From the NCBI GenBank assembly GCA_029260755.1, contig JAJDCQ010000233.1, positions 1-51,992 on the forward strand: a stretch of 51,992 bases of DNA, read 5' to 3'. The DNA comes from Planctomycetota bacterium (GTDB lineage: Bacteria; Planctomycetota; J058; JAJDCQ01). The notes below the pieces were generated by a model. It saw nothing but the letters and a program-made list of their open reading frames with translations. It searched no databases and had not been told where the DNA came from. Positions 1 through 7,815 of the stretch are shown in pieces. Each line of letters opens with the position of its first letter. Positions within the stretch are counted from its first letter, which is position 1. Both the position numbers and the translations under genes were made by a program.

Positions 1-30
1 GTTCTGGTCTCGTATCTCCCAAATTGGGGC

Positions 31-95
31 CTTATTGCGAATATCCGAGACCTGACCCCTACGCGCTTATTGCGAAGATCCGAGACCTGACCCCT
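31..95. repeat. Two direct copies of a 30-bp intergenic repeat
   Basis: Two 30-bp copies (31-60 and 66-95) differ at one position and are separated by five bases. Read on the minus strand each begins AGGGGTCAGGTCTCGGAT. Sequence of the GGGGTCAGGTCT type is, from memory, often seen around REP-associated tyrosine transposase (RAYT) genes, but no transposase is visible in the window. The rest of 1-138, downstream of queA, holds nothing else that I recognise. Confidence 0.7.
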
Positions 96-138
96 TCGCG
101 CTCGTGAGTCGGGCCGACGCGTCGTGGGTGGACGCGGG

Positions 139-1197
139 CTAGAGGAGCAGGGTCGCGTCTCCGTAGGAGAAGAGGCGGTAGCCCTTGGCGATCGCTTCGC
201 CGTAGGCGGCGAGGATCCGCTCTCGGCCGGCGAACGCGCTCGCGAGGAGGAGCGGGGTGGAGCGCGGCTGGTGGAAGTTCGTCAGGAGCGCGTCGACGAC
301 CTGGAACTCGAACGGGGGATGGACGTAGAGGTTGGTCGTCCCCTCCGTCTCGCCGGTGCGGGCCCACCACTCGAGGCTTCGCACGGCGGTGGTCCCGACG
401 GCGACGATGCGATGGCCGACGGCTCGCGTCTCCTCGATTCGCTCGCTCGTCTCGGGCGGGATCTCGAACCGCTCGCCTTGCATCGGGTGGTCCTCGACCC
501 GGTCGGTCCGGATCGGGAGGAACGTCCCGATCCCGACGTGGAGGGTGAGGCGGGCGATGCCGATCCCGCGCGCGTCGAGGCCGCCGATGATCGCCTCGGA
601 GAAGTGGAGCGCGGCCGTCGGCGCGGCGATGGCGCCCGGCCGCTCGGCGAAGATCGTCTGGTAGCGCTCGCGGTCGAGGTCGGCGCCGCGCGGGTCACCT
701 CGGGACCGCTCGATGTAGGGCGGCAGCGGCATCGTCCCGGCCGTCGCGAGCGTTTCGATGAGCTCCTCGGTCGACGAGACGGTGAACGCCAGCACGAACG
801 CCCCGTCGTCTCGCCCTTCGGGTCGGTCGACGACGTCGGCGACGAGCCCTCCGTCGAGCTGCAGACGCTCCCCCGGCTCGAGGCGACCTCGCGTCTTCAC
901 GAGCGCGGGCATCCGCTCGGCCGCGTCGGGGCGGTCGAACGGCCCGAGGACGAGCACCTCGACCTTGCCGCCGGTCGCCTTCCGCACCCCGAAGAGCCTC
1001 GCCGGCACGACCCGCGTGTCGTTGACGACGACGAGGTCGCCCGGCGCGAGCAGCTCGGGAAGCTCCGCGACGCGGCGATGCGAGACGCCCTCGGCGGCGC
1101 GATCGATCACCAGCAGTCGCGCCGCGTCGCGCCGCGCGGCGGGCTCCTGCGCAATGCGCTCGGGGGGGAGGTCGTAGTCGAAGAGGGAGAGGTCCAT
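139..1197 (-). CDS. queA: S-adenosylmethionine:tRNA ribosyltransferase-isomerase QueA
   Basis: Cytoplasmic enzyme of the queuosine pathway; it transfers and isomerises the ribosyl moiety of SAM onto preQ1 at wobble position 34 of tRNA to give epoxyqueuosine. The 352-aa product has the family's usual length and its N-terminal signature: an opening like MDLSLFDYDLPPERIAQ, then the block VVNDTRVVPARLFG near residue 60. The ATG is preceded by TTGAGG with six bases of spacing. It starts 7 nt after the thiI stop, so it is the last gene of the desulfurase-thiI-queA operon, all of it tRNA modification. No tgt or queG is in the window. Identification is firm. Confidence 0.96.
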   Translation of the reverse strand: MDLSLFDYDLPPERIAQEPAARRDAARLLVIDRAAEGVSHRRVAELPELLAPGDLVVVNDTRVVPARLFGVRKATGGKVEVLVLGPFDRPDAAERMPALVKTRGRLEPGERLQLDGGLVADVVDRPEGRDDGAFVLAFTVSSTEELIETLATAGTMPLPPYIERSRGDPRGADLDRERYQTIFAERPGAIAAPTAALHFSEAIIGGLDARGIGIARLTLHVGIGTFLPIRTDRVEDHPMQGERFEIPPETSERIEETRAVGHRIVAVGTTAVRSLEWWARTGETEGTTNLYVHPPFEFQVVDALLTNFHQPRSTPLLLASAFAGRERILAAYGEAIAKGYRLFSYGDATLLL

Positions 1198-1204
1198 CGC
1201 CGCC

Positions 1205-2503
1205 TCAAGAGGGCTCGGCGCGCGCTTCGGTCTCCTCGGCTCCGACGTCCGGCTCGGTCTTCGACCAGATCGGGCCGACGTCTCGCTTGCCGTCTCCGGC
1301 GATGCGGACGCGCTCTCCGGTCGCGAGGGACAGCTCGGCGAGCGCCGCGATGTCGAGGTCGGCGCAGGCGTCGTCGAGGTCGGCGGCGCGCACCTTCGTC
1401 TTGGGCCTCGCCGGCGCGAAGAGGGTGCAGCAGTCGTCGTAGGGCAGGGTCGAGGTCTCGAACGTTCCGATCCGCTCGGCGATGGCGATCACCTCGTGCT
1501 TGTCCTGGCCGACGAGCGGCCTCAGGACGAGCGAGTCGACCTTCCGGTCGATGGCGTAGAGGTTCTCGAGGGTCTGGCTGGCGACCTGGCCGAGACACTC
1601 GCCGGTGATGAGCGCCCCGTGCTGCTTCGCGCGGGCGAGCCGATCCGAGACGGCGTACATGACCCGACGCAGGGCCAGGGTCCAGAACGGCTCGGGGCAG
1701 GCCTCGGCGATCGCGTCCTGCACCTTTCCGAACGCGGGGATGTAGACGCGGATCGGCCGCCCTCCGTGCCAGGCGGTGAGGATCCGGGCGAGCTCGATGA
1801 CCTTCTCCTTCGTCTTCTCGCCGGTGTAGGGCGCGGCGTGGAAGTAGACGCACTCGATCTCGAGGCCGCGCTTCATCGCGAACCAGGCGGCGACGGGGCT
1901 GTCGATCCCTCCCGAGAGGAGGACGAGCGCCCGCCCGGTCGAGCCGACGGGCAGGCCGCCGGGGCCCGGCATCCTCTCGCAGTAGACGACGGCGCGCCCG
2001 CGCGTGCCGACCTCGACGCCGATCGTGAGCTCGGGCCGCTTCACGTCGACGGTGAGCTCGGGGAGGGCGCGGTCGACGACGCCGCCGACGATGTGGGCGA
2101 TCTCGTAGGAGGTCTTCGGGAACTCCTTGTCGGCGCGCCGCGCGTCGATCTTGAACGTGCGGACGCCCTCCTCGACCGCGCGACGGGCGGCGGTGAGGGC
2201 GATCGCCGAGATCGCCTCGAGGTCGGGCTCGGCGCGCACCGACGTCGCCGGGCTCCAGCTCTTCACGCCGAAGGTTCGCGAGACCGGCGAGAGATCGGCG
2301 CCCACGGGGGCGGTGATCTTGATCCGGCCGCGGGTCGACTGCACGCCGTGATCCCGGAGACCGAGGACGCGACGGAGGTTCTGGACGAGGCGGCGCTCGA
2401 AGAGGGGGCGGTTCTTCCCCTTCAGCCCGATCTCGTCGTAGCGGACGATCGCGTCGATGGTCTCGGCGCGCTGCGGCGCGCTCTTCTCGTTCTGTTCGGT
2501 CAC
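1205..2503 (-). CDS. thiI: tRNA 4-thiouridine synthase ThiI, rhodanese-less form
   Basis: Adenylates U8 of tRNA and replaces its oxygen with sulfur; in many bacteria it also supplies sulfur to the thiazole of thiamine. The 432-aa protein shows the N-terminal ferredoxin-like/THUMP region (about residues 15-180), the PP-loop SGGIDSP at 197-203, the ITGECLGQVASQTLENL block and a Cys-Cys pair in PYDDCCTLFAP that corresponds to the catalytic-cysteine region of the family. It ends without the C-terminal rhodanese domain of the E. coli enzyme, as in Bacillus, where a dedicated cysteine desulfurase partners ThiI. The desulfurase directly upstream (12-nt gap) fits that pairing. The chosen start is GTG; the Shine-Dalgarno is weak. 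Confidence 0.95.
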   Translation of the reverse strand: MTEQNEKSAPQRAETIDAIVRYDEIGLKGKNRPLFERRLVQNLRRVLGLRDHGVQSTRGRIKITAPVGADLSPVSRTFGVKSWSPATSVRAEPDLEAISAIALTAARRAVEEGVRTFKIDARRADKEFPKTSYEIAHIVGGVVDRALPELTVDVKRPELTIGVEVGTRGRAVVYCERMPGPGGLPVGSTGRALVLLSGGIDSPVAAWFAMKRGLEIECVYFHAAPYTGEKTKEKVIELARILTAWHGGRPIRVYIPAFGKVQDAIAEACPEPFWTLALRRVMYAVSDRLARAKQHGALITGECLGQVASQTLENLYAIDRKVDSLVLRPLVGQDKHEVIAIAERIGTFETSTLPYDDCCTLFAPARPKTKVRAADLDDACADLDIAALAELSLATGERVRIAGDGKRDVGPIWSKTEPDVGAEETEARAEPS

Positions 2504-2515
2504 GGTCTCGGGGGA

Positions 2516-3832
2516 TCAGGCGCGGGCGGGGCGAGCAGCACGCCCGCGGCCCGCGCGTCCGGCCCGCCGGACCCGCGGAAGGACCTCGGCGAGGGCGGTC
2601 AGGGCCGCGTCGACGCAGGCGCCGGTCGAGGTGGCGCCGAGCGAGAAGCGCAGGGCCGATCCAATGCGCTCGTCGGGGAGGCCCATCGCGGCGAGGACGT
2701 GACTCGTCTTCCCCTTGCGGCTCGCGCAGGCCGACGTCGTCGAGACGAAGACGCCCCGCTCCTCGAGGGCGTGGAGCGCGACCTCGGGCTTCACGCCCGG
2801 GAACGAGACGTTCACGATCCACGGGACGCCGGCGCCGTTGCCGACCCCGCCGAGCTCGACGAGCCCCGCCCGGAGGCGAGCCCCCAGGGCGTCGATCCGC
2901 TCCTCGAACGCCGCGAGGTCGGCCGTCGCCCGCGCCGCGGCGGCGCCGAAGGCGACCGCGCCGAAGACGTTCTCGGTGCCGCTCCGGAGACCGCTCTCCT
3001 GCCCGCCGCCCGTCACGAGCGGCGCCAGCCGCGTGCCCGGCCGGATCCAGAGGGCGCCGATGCCCTTCGGGGCGCCGATCTTGTGCCCGGAGATCGTGTA
3101 GAGATCGAGCCCGCCCTCCGCGAGCGCGAGGCGGACCTTCCCGAACGCCTGGACGCCGTCGGCATGGACGGCGATGTCCGGCCGCGCCCTCTTCACCGCG
3201 CGGGCGATCGTCTCGACCGGGTGGAGCATGCCCGTCTCGTTCTGGACGTGCATGATCGAGACGAGGACGGTCTCGTCGGTGATCGCGGCGACGACGCGTT
3301 CGGGGTCGACCATCCCGTCTGCGTCGGGCGCGATCCACGAGACGGTCGCGTCGCCCGTCCGCTCGAGGTCGCGGCACGTCTCGAGGACGCTCGGATGCTC
3401 GACCGCGCTCGCGACGACGTGGCGCCCCTCGCGCCGGCGCGTCCGCAGCAGACCACGGATCGCCAGGTTGTTCGCCTCGGTGCCGCCCCCGGTCAGGACG
3501 ACCTCGGCATCGCGCCCCGCACCGAGCGCCGCCGCGAGCCGGCGCCGCGCCTCGCGCAGCCCGCGCTCCGCGTCGACGCCGAGCCGGTGCGCGCTCGAGG
3601 GGTTGCCCCACGCGCCATCGAGGAACGGCCGCGCCTCGAGGAGGGCCTCGGCGTCGGGGGCCGCGGTCGCGGCGTGGTCGAGGTAGGCGATCGGGTCTGC
3701 CAGCGGTCCGGGCTCTCTCGAAGATGACGGCGTCGCGGGACCGGGCGAAGGTCCGATCCCGCGAGAAGCGCGCGCATTATAGCAGAGCGGCCTCCGGGCC
3801 CTGGGACGGGCCGCGACCGCCCTCGGTGTCAT
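2516..3832 (-). CDS. Cysteine desulfurase (IscS/NifS type), probable sulfur donor to ThiI
   Basis: PLP enzyme that takes sulfur from cysteine as a protein persulfide. Recognised from the opening YLDHAAT, the PLP-lysine motif SGHKIGAPKG and the catalytic-cysteine loop SACASRKGKTSH, which place it in the IscS/NifS class. Linked to thiI and queA, so tRNA thiolation is the likely main role; no iscU or other Fe-S scaffold is nearby. The start is uncertain. The first in-frame ATG upstream of the conserved fold is at 3832 (438 aa), but an extended -10 box (3776-3784) lies inside that reading. No ATG, GTG or TTG occurs in frame between it and YLDHAAT. A CTG at 3703, with GAGAG a few bases upstream, would give a typical 395-aa enzyme. 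Confidence 0.92.
   Translation of the reverse strand: MTPRAVAARPRARRPLCYNARASRGIGPSPGPATPSSSREPGPLADPIAYLDHAATAAPDAEALLEARPFLDGAWGNPSSAHRLGVDAERGLREARRRLAAALGAGRDAEVVLTGGGTEANNLAIRGLLRTRRREGRHVVASAVEHPSVLETCRDLERTGDATVSWIAPDADGMVDPERVVAAITDETVLVSIMHVQNETGMLHPVETIARAVKRARPDIAVHADGVQAFGKVRLALAEGGLDLYTISGHKIGAPKGIGALWIRPGTRLAPLVTGGGQESGLRSGTENVFGAVAFGAAAARATADLAAFEERIDALGARLRAGLVELGGVGNGAGVPWIVNVSFPGVKPEVALHALEERGVFVSTTSACASRKGKTSHVLAAMGLPDERIGSALRFSLGATSTGACVDAALTALAEVLPRVRRAGRAGRGRAARPARA
3776..3784 (-). promoter_or_regulatory. Extended -10 promoter for the desulfurase-thiI-queA operon
   Basis: On the minus strand the sequence reads TGCTATAAT, a perfect extended -10 element. There is no convincing -35 at 16-18 bp, which extended -10 promoters can do without. 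Transcription would begin near 3769, inside the long reading of the desulfurase ORF, which bears on its true start codon. Confidence 0.55.
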
Positions 3833-3842
3833 CGGGGCAGCG

Positions 3843-3872
3843 TTGACCCCCGGTGGCCGGCGCCGATAGAAT
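3843..3872 (+). promoter_or_regulatory. Sigma-70-type promoter for the heptose kinase/adenylyltransferase operon
   Basis: TTGACC (3843-3848) and TAGAAT (3867-3872) are separated by 18 bp, upstream of the TTG start at 3939. It sits back to back with the promoter of the desulfurase operon, giving a compact divergent control region. Predicted leader is about 60 nt. Confidence 0.65.
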
Positions 3873-3938
3873 CCGCGCTCGGGGGGCAGTCCCCGCGCAA
3901 CGCGCTGCGGCCGGGGCGCCGCAAGCCTGGAGAACGAC

Positions 3939-4955
3939 TTGACTTCTTCCGATGCCCAGAAGGACCGCCTCCGCACGATCGTCGAGGGGTTCGACGGGCG
4001 GCGCATCGTGATCATCGGCGACCTCGTCGCCGACATCTACATTCACGGCTTGCCCGAGCGCCTCTCGCGCGAGGCGCCCGTCCTGATCGTCGAGTTCGAG
4101 CGCGAGGAGCTGATGCCGGGCGGCTCCGGCAACGCCCTCGCGAACGTCGCCGCCCTCGGCGCGACCGTCGTCCCGGTCTGCCTCGTCGGCTCCGACGCGA
4201 CCGGCGAGCGCCTCATGGGCCGCATCGCGCAGCTCACCTCGCGGACCGAAGGCGTCCTCCGGAGCGAGGGGCGCGTCACCGTCACGAAGACCCGCATCAT
4301 GGCGGGCGACTCCCACACGAGGAAGCAGCAGGTCCTCCGGATCGACCGTGGCCGGCGCGACGCCGCGCCCGGCCGGCGCGAGGAGGAGCGGATCATCGCC
4401 TACCTCGACCGGATCGGCGCCGAGGTCGACGCCGTCGTCGTCTGCGACTACGGCTACCGGCTGGTCGGCGACGCGGTCCGCGAGAAGCTCGCCGAGTGGG
4501 GCCGGCGCGGCACGCCGGTGATCGTGGACAGCCGCTACGACCTGATGGGGTTCGGCGGGCTCACGATCGCGACGCCCAACGAAGGCGAGCTCGAGGCGGC
4601 GATGCGGCGACGGTTCGACACCGTCGACGACGCCCTGGCGACCGGCGAGGAGGCGCGGAGCAAGCTCGACCTCGACGCGCTCCTCCTCACCCGCGGCGAT
4701 CAGGGCATGGCCCTGTTCGAGCGGGGGCAGCAGCCGGTCGTGATCCCGATCTGCGGGAGCGAGCAGATCGTCGACGTCACCGGCGCGGGCGACACGGTCG
4801 CGACCGTCCTCGCCCTCTCCCTCGCCGCGGGTGCATCGTTCACCGAGGCGGCGCGCCTGGCGAACGCGGCCGCGAGCGTCGTCGTCATGAAGTACGGCCC
4901 GGCGACGGTGAGCCGGCGCGAGCTCCTCGACGTCCTCGATCGCGAAGACATCTAG
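3939..4955 (+). CDS. rfaE1: D-glycero-beta-D-manno-heptose-7-phosphate kinase (PfkB family; HldE N-terminal half)
   Basis: Phosphorylates heptose-7-phosphate at C1 in the ADP-heptose pathway for the LPS inner core. The 338-aa protein is a PfkB/ribokinase-fold kinase. It has the substrate-side block GGSGNALANVAALGA near residues 65-80 and the C-terminal signature DVTGAGDTVAT, with the catalytic aspartate in GAGD. The start is TTG, with TGGAG six bases upstream and the promoter 70 bp upstream. Its stop TAG touches the ATG of the adenylyltransferase gene, so the two are translationally coupled. In E. coli these are one bifunctional protein; here they are separate, as in many other phyla. Confidence 0.93.
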   Translation: MTSSDAQKDRLRTIVEGFDGRRIVIIGDLVADIYIHGLPERLSREAPVLIVEFEREELMPGGSGNALANVAALGATVVPVCLVGSDATGERLMGRIAQLTSRTEGVLRSEGRVTVTKTRIMAGDSHTRKQQVLRIDRGRRDAAPGRREEERIIAYLDRIGAEVDAVVVCDYGYRLVGDAVREKLAEWGRRGTPVIVDSRYDLMGFGGLTIATPNEGELEAAMRRRFDTVDDALATGEEARSKLDLDALLLTRGDQGMALFERGQQPVVIPICGSEQIVDVTGAGDTVATVLALSLAAGASFTEAARLANAAASVVVMKYGPATVSRRELLDVLDREDI

Positions 4956-5534
4956 ATGGCCGGAGAAGCGACCGATGGCGCCGCCCCGCTCGGAGGAGGC
5001 GCCCTCCTGATCCGCGATCGAGCCGAGCTGCGGCGCCGACTCGATGAGCACCGCGAGCGCGGCGAGCGGATCGTCCTGACGAACGGCGCGTTCGACATCG
5101 TCCACGTCGGGCACGTGCGATGCCTGCTCGACGCGAAGAGCCACGGCGACGTTCTCGTCGTGGCGCTCAACTCCGACGCATCGGTCCGCGCCTACAAGGG
5201 CGAGGGGCGACCGATTCACCCCGAGCTCGAGCGGGCCGAGGTCATCGCGGCGGTGCGGGGCGTCGACTACGTCACGATCTTCGACGAGACGACGGCCGAC
5301 GCGATCCTCGAGGCGCTCGCACCCGACGTGCACGCCAAGGGCCGCGACTACAACGCGGCCGACGGCGAGCAGACCGAAGAGGGGACGGAGCTCGACCGGC
5401 GAGGCCACAAGAGCAAGCCGGTGCCCGAGCTCGAGACGGCGCGGCGCCTCGGGATCGAGGTCGCGATCGTCGGCGATCCGAAGGACCACTCGACGAGCTG
5501 GATCATCGAGAAGATGAAGCCGCCCGGCGGATAG
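4956..5534 (+). CDS. rfaE2: D-glycero-beta-D-manno-heptose 1-phosphate adenylyltransferase (HldE C-terminal half)
   Basis: Transfers AMP from ATP to heptose-1-phosphate. The 192-aa protein has the nucleotidyltransferase signature TNGAFDIVHVGH with its HxGH motif near residues 45-60, and ends STSWIIEKMK, typical of heptose adenylyltransferases. It begins at the base after the kinase stop codon. There are about 35 extra N-terminal residues before the conserved core. A plain glycerol-3-phosphate cytidylyltransferase is the alternative, made unlikely by the partner kinase. Together with BamD- and LptE-like genes further on, it implies a heptose-containing LPS. Confidence 0.93.
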   Translation: MAGEATDGAAPLGGGALLIRDRAELRRRLDEHRERGERIVLTNGAFDIVHVGHVRCLLDAKSHGDVLVVALNSDASVRAYKGEGRPIHPELERAEVIAAVRGVDYVTIFDETTADAILEALAPDVHAKGRDYNAADGEQTEEGTELDRRGHKSKPVPELETARRLGIEVAIVGDPKDHSTSWIIEKMKPPGG

Positions 5535-5574
5535 CGAGCTCCGGTCCCTCGCAAGCGCTGGCGTCCGGTCGGGT

Positions 5575-5661
5575 CAATCCGCGCAATCCGCGCAATCCGC
5601 GGTTCCGTTCTTCCGGTGCGAAACGAGTGGAAGCGCGGATGACGCGGATGACGCGGATTGC
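5575..5661. repeat. Palindromic element made of 9-bp units (family copy 1)
   Basis: The left arm carries tandem 9-mers CAATCCGCG and the right arm carries the complement-type GCGGATGAC and GCGGATTG, with a centre of about 30 bp. It could fold into a long hairpin in RNA or single-stranded DNA. It lies between the heptose operon and the convergent lipoprotein gene. A close relative is at 23407-23497; more distant ones are at 22065-22429 and 30682-30831. Confidence 0.8.
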
Positions 5662-5737
5662 GTGCTGCGGGCCCCCGCCCAAGTCAATGCCCAAGCGCGT
5701 GCTCCACCGCGTCGCCTCACGTCCCCCTCAATGCAGA

Positions 5738-5765
5738 ACGACCCCGGACTCGCGTCCGGGGTCGT
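5738..5765 (-). terminator. Perfect 12-bp hairpin between convergent genes
   Basis: Stem ACGACCCCGGAC pairs perfectly with GTCCGGGGTCGT around a 4-nt loop (5750-5753). It lies 33 nt beyond the stop of the lipoprotein gene. There is no clear T-tract on either strand, so it may be an imperfect or bidirectional terminator, or an RNA 3' stabiliser. Confidence 0.6.
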
Positions 5766-5797
5766 CGTGCTTCGTCTCGAGGGACCGCTCCTGGGGT

Positions 5798-7045
5798 CTA
5801 CTCGGGCGGAAGCAACTGCACGGCCTTCCAGCGGCCGTCGACCTCGAGGAGGTTGAAGACCGGGAAGATCTTCTCCTCGCCGTCGGCCTCGTAGACGAGC
5901 TCGGCATCCCAGACGGCCCGGGCGTCGGTCACGAGGCCTTCCTCGCCGGCGTCGAGCTTCTCGGGGTCGCCGTGGCGGAACTCCTTGAAGCTGCCGCTCG
6001 CGATCCCGCCGTGGTTCCCGAGGATCTCGTCGATCGTCTCGTCGAACGTGAGGCTGATGTTCTCGGCCATCGCCGGACCGTCGCCGTCTCCGAGGAGGAC
6101 GACGCAGTCGGGCTGCGCGAGCATGAAGCCCTTCATCCGACCCTTCTGGCCACTCTTGAGCGCGTCGAAGAACGCCCGGCCCCAGTCGTCGACGTCGATC
6201 ATCGCGGACATGTCGTCGGCCGACGCCTCGCCGCCGTCGGTCACGTCGACGCCGCCGCCGCCACCGTCGGTCGCCGCGCCGCCGCCCGTGTCGGTCCCAC
6301 CGTCGCCGGCGTCGGTCCCGCCGTCACCCGTGTCGGTTCCCCCGCCGCCGGCCATGTCGGTTCCGCCGTCACCGGCGTCGGTCCCACCGTCACCCGCGTC
6401 GGTCCCACCGTCACCCGCGTCGGTCCCGCCGTCGCCCGCGTCGGTCCCGCCGTCACCGGCGTCGGTCCCGCCGTCGCCCGCGTCGGTCCCGCCGTCGCCG
6501 GTGTCGACCGGCGGCTCGGGCTCGGGCGGACGCACGAGGTCGATCTTCCGCTCACGCCAGCCGCGATGAACGACGCGGTTGGCGTCGCCGGGATCGACGT
6601 CGACGTACTCGCAGCGCGCGAGGATCGTCTCGTCGCCGTCGAGGCTGATCTCCCACTTCGTCTGGCCGTTGACCTCGCCGTTCTGCCAGAACGCGACGCC
6701 CGCGATCCCGTCGCTCGTCCGCTCGAGGCTGATCTCGTAGCTGTCGTAGGCGGGCGCGCCGTCGGCTCCGGGCTGGAACTGGCCCTCGATCTTGCGGCCG
6801 TCGTCGACGACCTCGAGGACGAGCCCGTCGTCGCGAGTCCAGGTTCCCGCGAGGGGCGGCCCCTCGGGGATCTCGCCGGAGCCGCCACCGCCGTCGGAGG
6901 CTCCGCCCCCGTCGGTGCCGCCTCCGTCGACCTCACCGCCGCCGCCGTCGTCTCCGCCTTCCGGCGTGGAGGAGCAGCCGGCCGAACCGACCGCGATGCA
7001 GAACGAGACCGCAAGCGCGGTCAGCGACATCACACGACGTGACAT
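5798..7045 (-). CDS. Putative lipoprotein with GDGGTDA heptapeptide repeats
   Basis: Function unknown. From the ATG at 7045 (415 aa) there is a lipoprotein signal sequence ending in the lipobox GSAGC, followed by a Gly/Asp-rich linker. Next is a folded domain of about 120 aa (GTWTRDDGLVLEVV, WRERKIDLVRP) that looks like a lipocalin-like or small-molecule-sensor beta domain. Then comes a low-complexity stretch of the heptapeptide GDGGTDA repeated about six times plus degenerate copies, and a second folded domain of about 130 aa ending WKAVQLLPPE. The repeats probably form a flexible acidic spacer. A longer reading from 7201 is possible, but the signal peptide and the promoter at 7173-7201 argue for 7045. 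Confidence 0.8.
   Translation of the reverse strand: MSRRVMSLTALAVSFCIAVGSAGCSSTPEGGDDGGGGEVDGGGTDGGGASDGGGGSGEIPEGPPLAGTWTRDDGLVLEVVDDGRKIEGQFQPGADGAPAYDSYEISLERTSDGIAGVAFWQNGEVNGQTKWEISLDGDETILARCEYVDVDPGDANRVVHRGWRERKIDLVRPPEPEPPVDTGDGGTDAGDGGTDAGDGGTDAGDGGTDAGDGGTDAGDGGTDAGDGGTDMAGGGGTDTGDGGTDAGDGGTDTGGGAATDGGGGGVDVTDGGEASADDMSAMIDVDDWGRAFFDALKSGQKGRMKGFMLAQPDCVVLLGDGDGPAMAENISLTFDETIDEILGNHGGIASGSFKEFRHGDPEKLDAGEEGLVTDARAVWDAELVYEADGEEKIFPVFNLLEVDGRWKAVQLLPPE
6241..6510. repeat. 21-bp minisatellite inside the lipoprotein gene
   Basis: Tandem 21-bp units of the type GTCGGTCCCGCCGTCACC encode the heptapeptide GDGGTDA. Copies differ mainly by silent C/G changes, and the array decays at the 6241 side into GGGGTDT-type variants. 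The multiple of three keeps the frame, so copy number can vary without breaking the gene. Confidence 0.85.
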
Positions 7046-7172
7046 GGCCCAAAACCCCCGATGGTGCGCGAGGCCTGGTTGTCGTCGCCGCGAGGGGCGA
7101 CCGGAGCGCGCCGCGATGAGACCAACCCGTCGCGTGGGCGCCTTCCAGGTAGACAATCGGCCTGCGGCCAGG

Positions 7173-7201
7173 ATTCTATGTCGATGCCCTGATCGGCGCA
7201 A
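7173..7201 (-). promoter_or_regulatory. Putative promoter of the lipoprotein gene
   Basis: On the minus strand TTGCGC (7201-7196) and TAGAAT (7178-7173) are 17 bp apart, about 120 bp before the ATG at 7045. The match to the sigma-70 consensus is moderate. Confidence 0.5.
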
Positions 7202-7255
7202 CCGGCCGCGAGGCCCCCCCTTGGGACACTCGTGCGGCCGCGCCTGCGCGATGCG

Positions 7256-7621
7256 TCAGGGATCGAGCTCCTCTTCCTCGACGAGCTCGATCCCGATGTC
7301 CGTGATCACGTCGCCCGGCTTCACCACGAGCGGCTTCTCGCCGCACCAGGAGCCGTAAGCTACGATGGAGTCAGGCTGTGCCTTGACGTAGGGGTCCGCG
7401 TCGAGGCCCGCGAGGACGTAGTAGGCGCCGGGGCAGACCCGCTCGATCCGGAAGTCGCCGGCCCCCTCGAGCGACACCGTCGCGACGGCGCAGACGTCTC
7501 TCAGGTCGGCGAACAGACCGACGTAGATCCGCCCGAGGCGCACCCCGGAGTACTCGACGTGGCCGCAGATGACCGCGAGCCGATTGGATCTACCCGGTCG
7601 AGACCGAGCGCCCACCTTCAT
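7256..7621 (-). CDS. Small beta-sandwich (carboxypeptidase-regulatory-like) hypothetical protein
   Basis: No firm family. The 121-aa product from ATG 7621 shows an Ig/transthyretin-like alternation: ICGHVEYSGVRLGRIYVGLF, then GDFRIERVCPGAYYVLAGLD, then a tail KPGDVITDIGIELVEEEE. This pattern (G.V...G..I.V..F, G.F.I..V.PG.Y.V.A) is that of carboxypeptidase regulatory-like or CnaB-like domains. Three cysteines are present. The frame stays open to 7825, but a TACAAT box at 7702-7707 and the domain boundary favour 7621. There is no evident signal peptide in the short form. It is divergent from the metallophosphoesterase gene. Confidence 0.6.
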   Translation of the reverse strand: MKVGARSRPGRSNRLAVICGHVEYSGVRLGRIYVGLFADLRDVCAVATVSLEGAGDFRIERVCPGAYYVLAGLDADPYVKAQPDSIVAYGSWCGEKPLVVKPGDVITDIGIELVEEEELDP

Positions 7622-7815
7622 GCCCGTTCGGATCGTTCCGTCTCCCGCCGCGCCGGGGCGTCCGGGCGCGGGCGTTCGCCGCGCGAGGATGGCGTCCGGG
7701 CATTGTACCGGGCCCGACGCCCCGCCGCCAACCGGGGTGCCGCCCGGACCGGGCTCGGCGCGTGCCCCGGACCCGCCCGGGACGTCTCTCATCACGGGGC
7801 CGACGAGGAGGTGAC

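Noticed and set aside
1107..3611. 834-codon minus-strand ORF across queA, thiI and the desulfurase
   Set aside because: A different frame from all three recognised enzymes, Arg-rich, with no domains.
5512..5700. Small ORFs over the 9-bp-unit palindromes (5503-5694, 22083-22421, 23217-23594, 30666-30878)
   Set aside because: Their translations (NPRNPRNPR, HRGTEARR, RLHRLHRF types) are artefacts of repeat units with length divisible by three.
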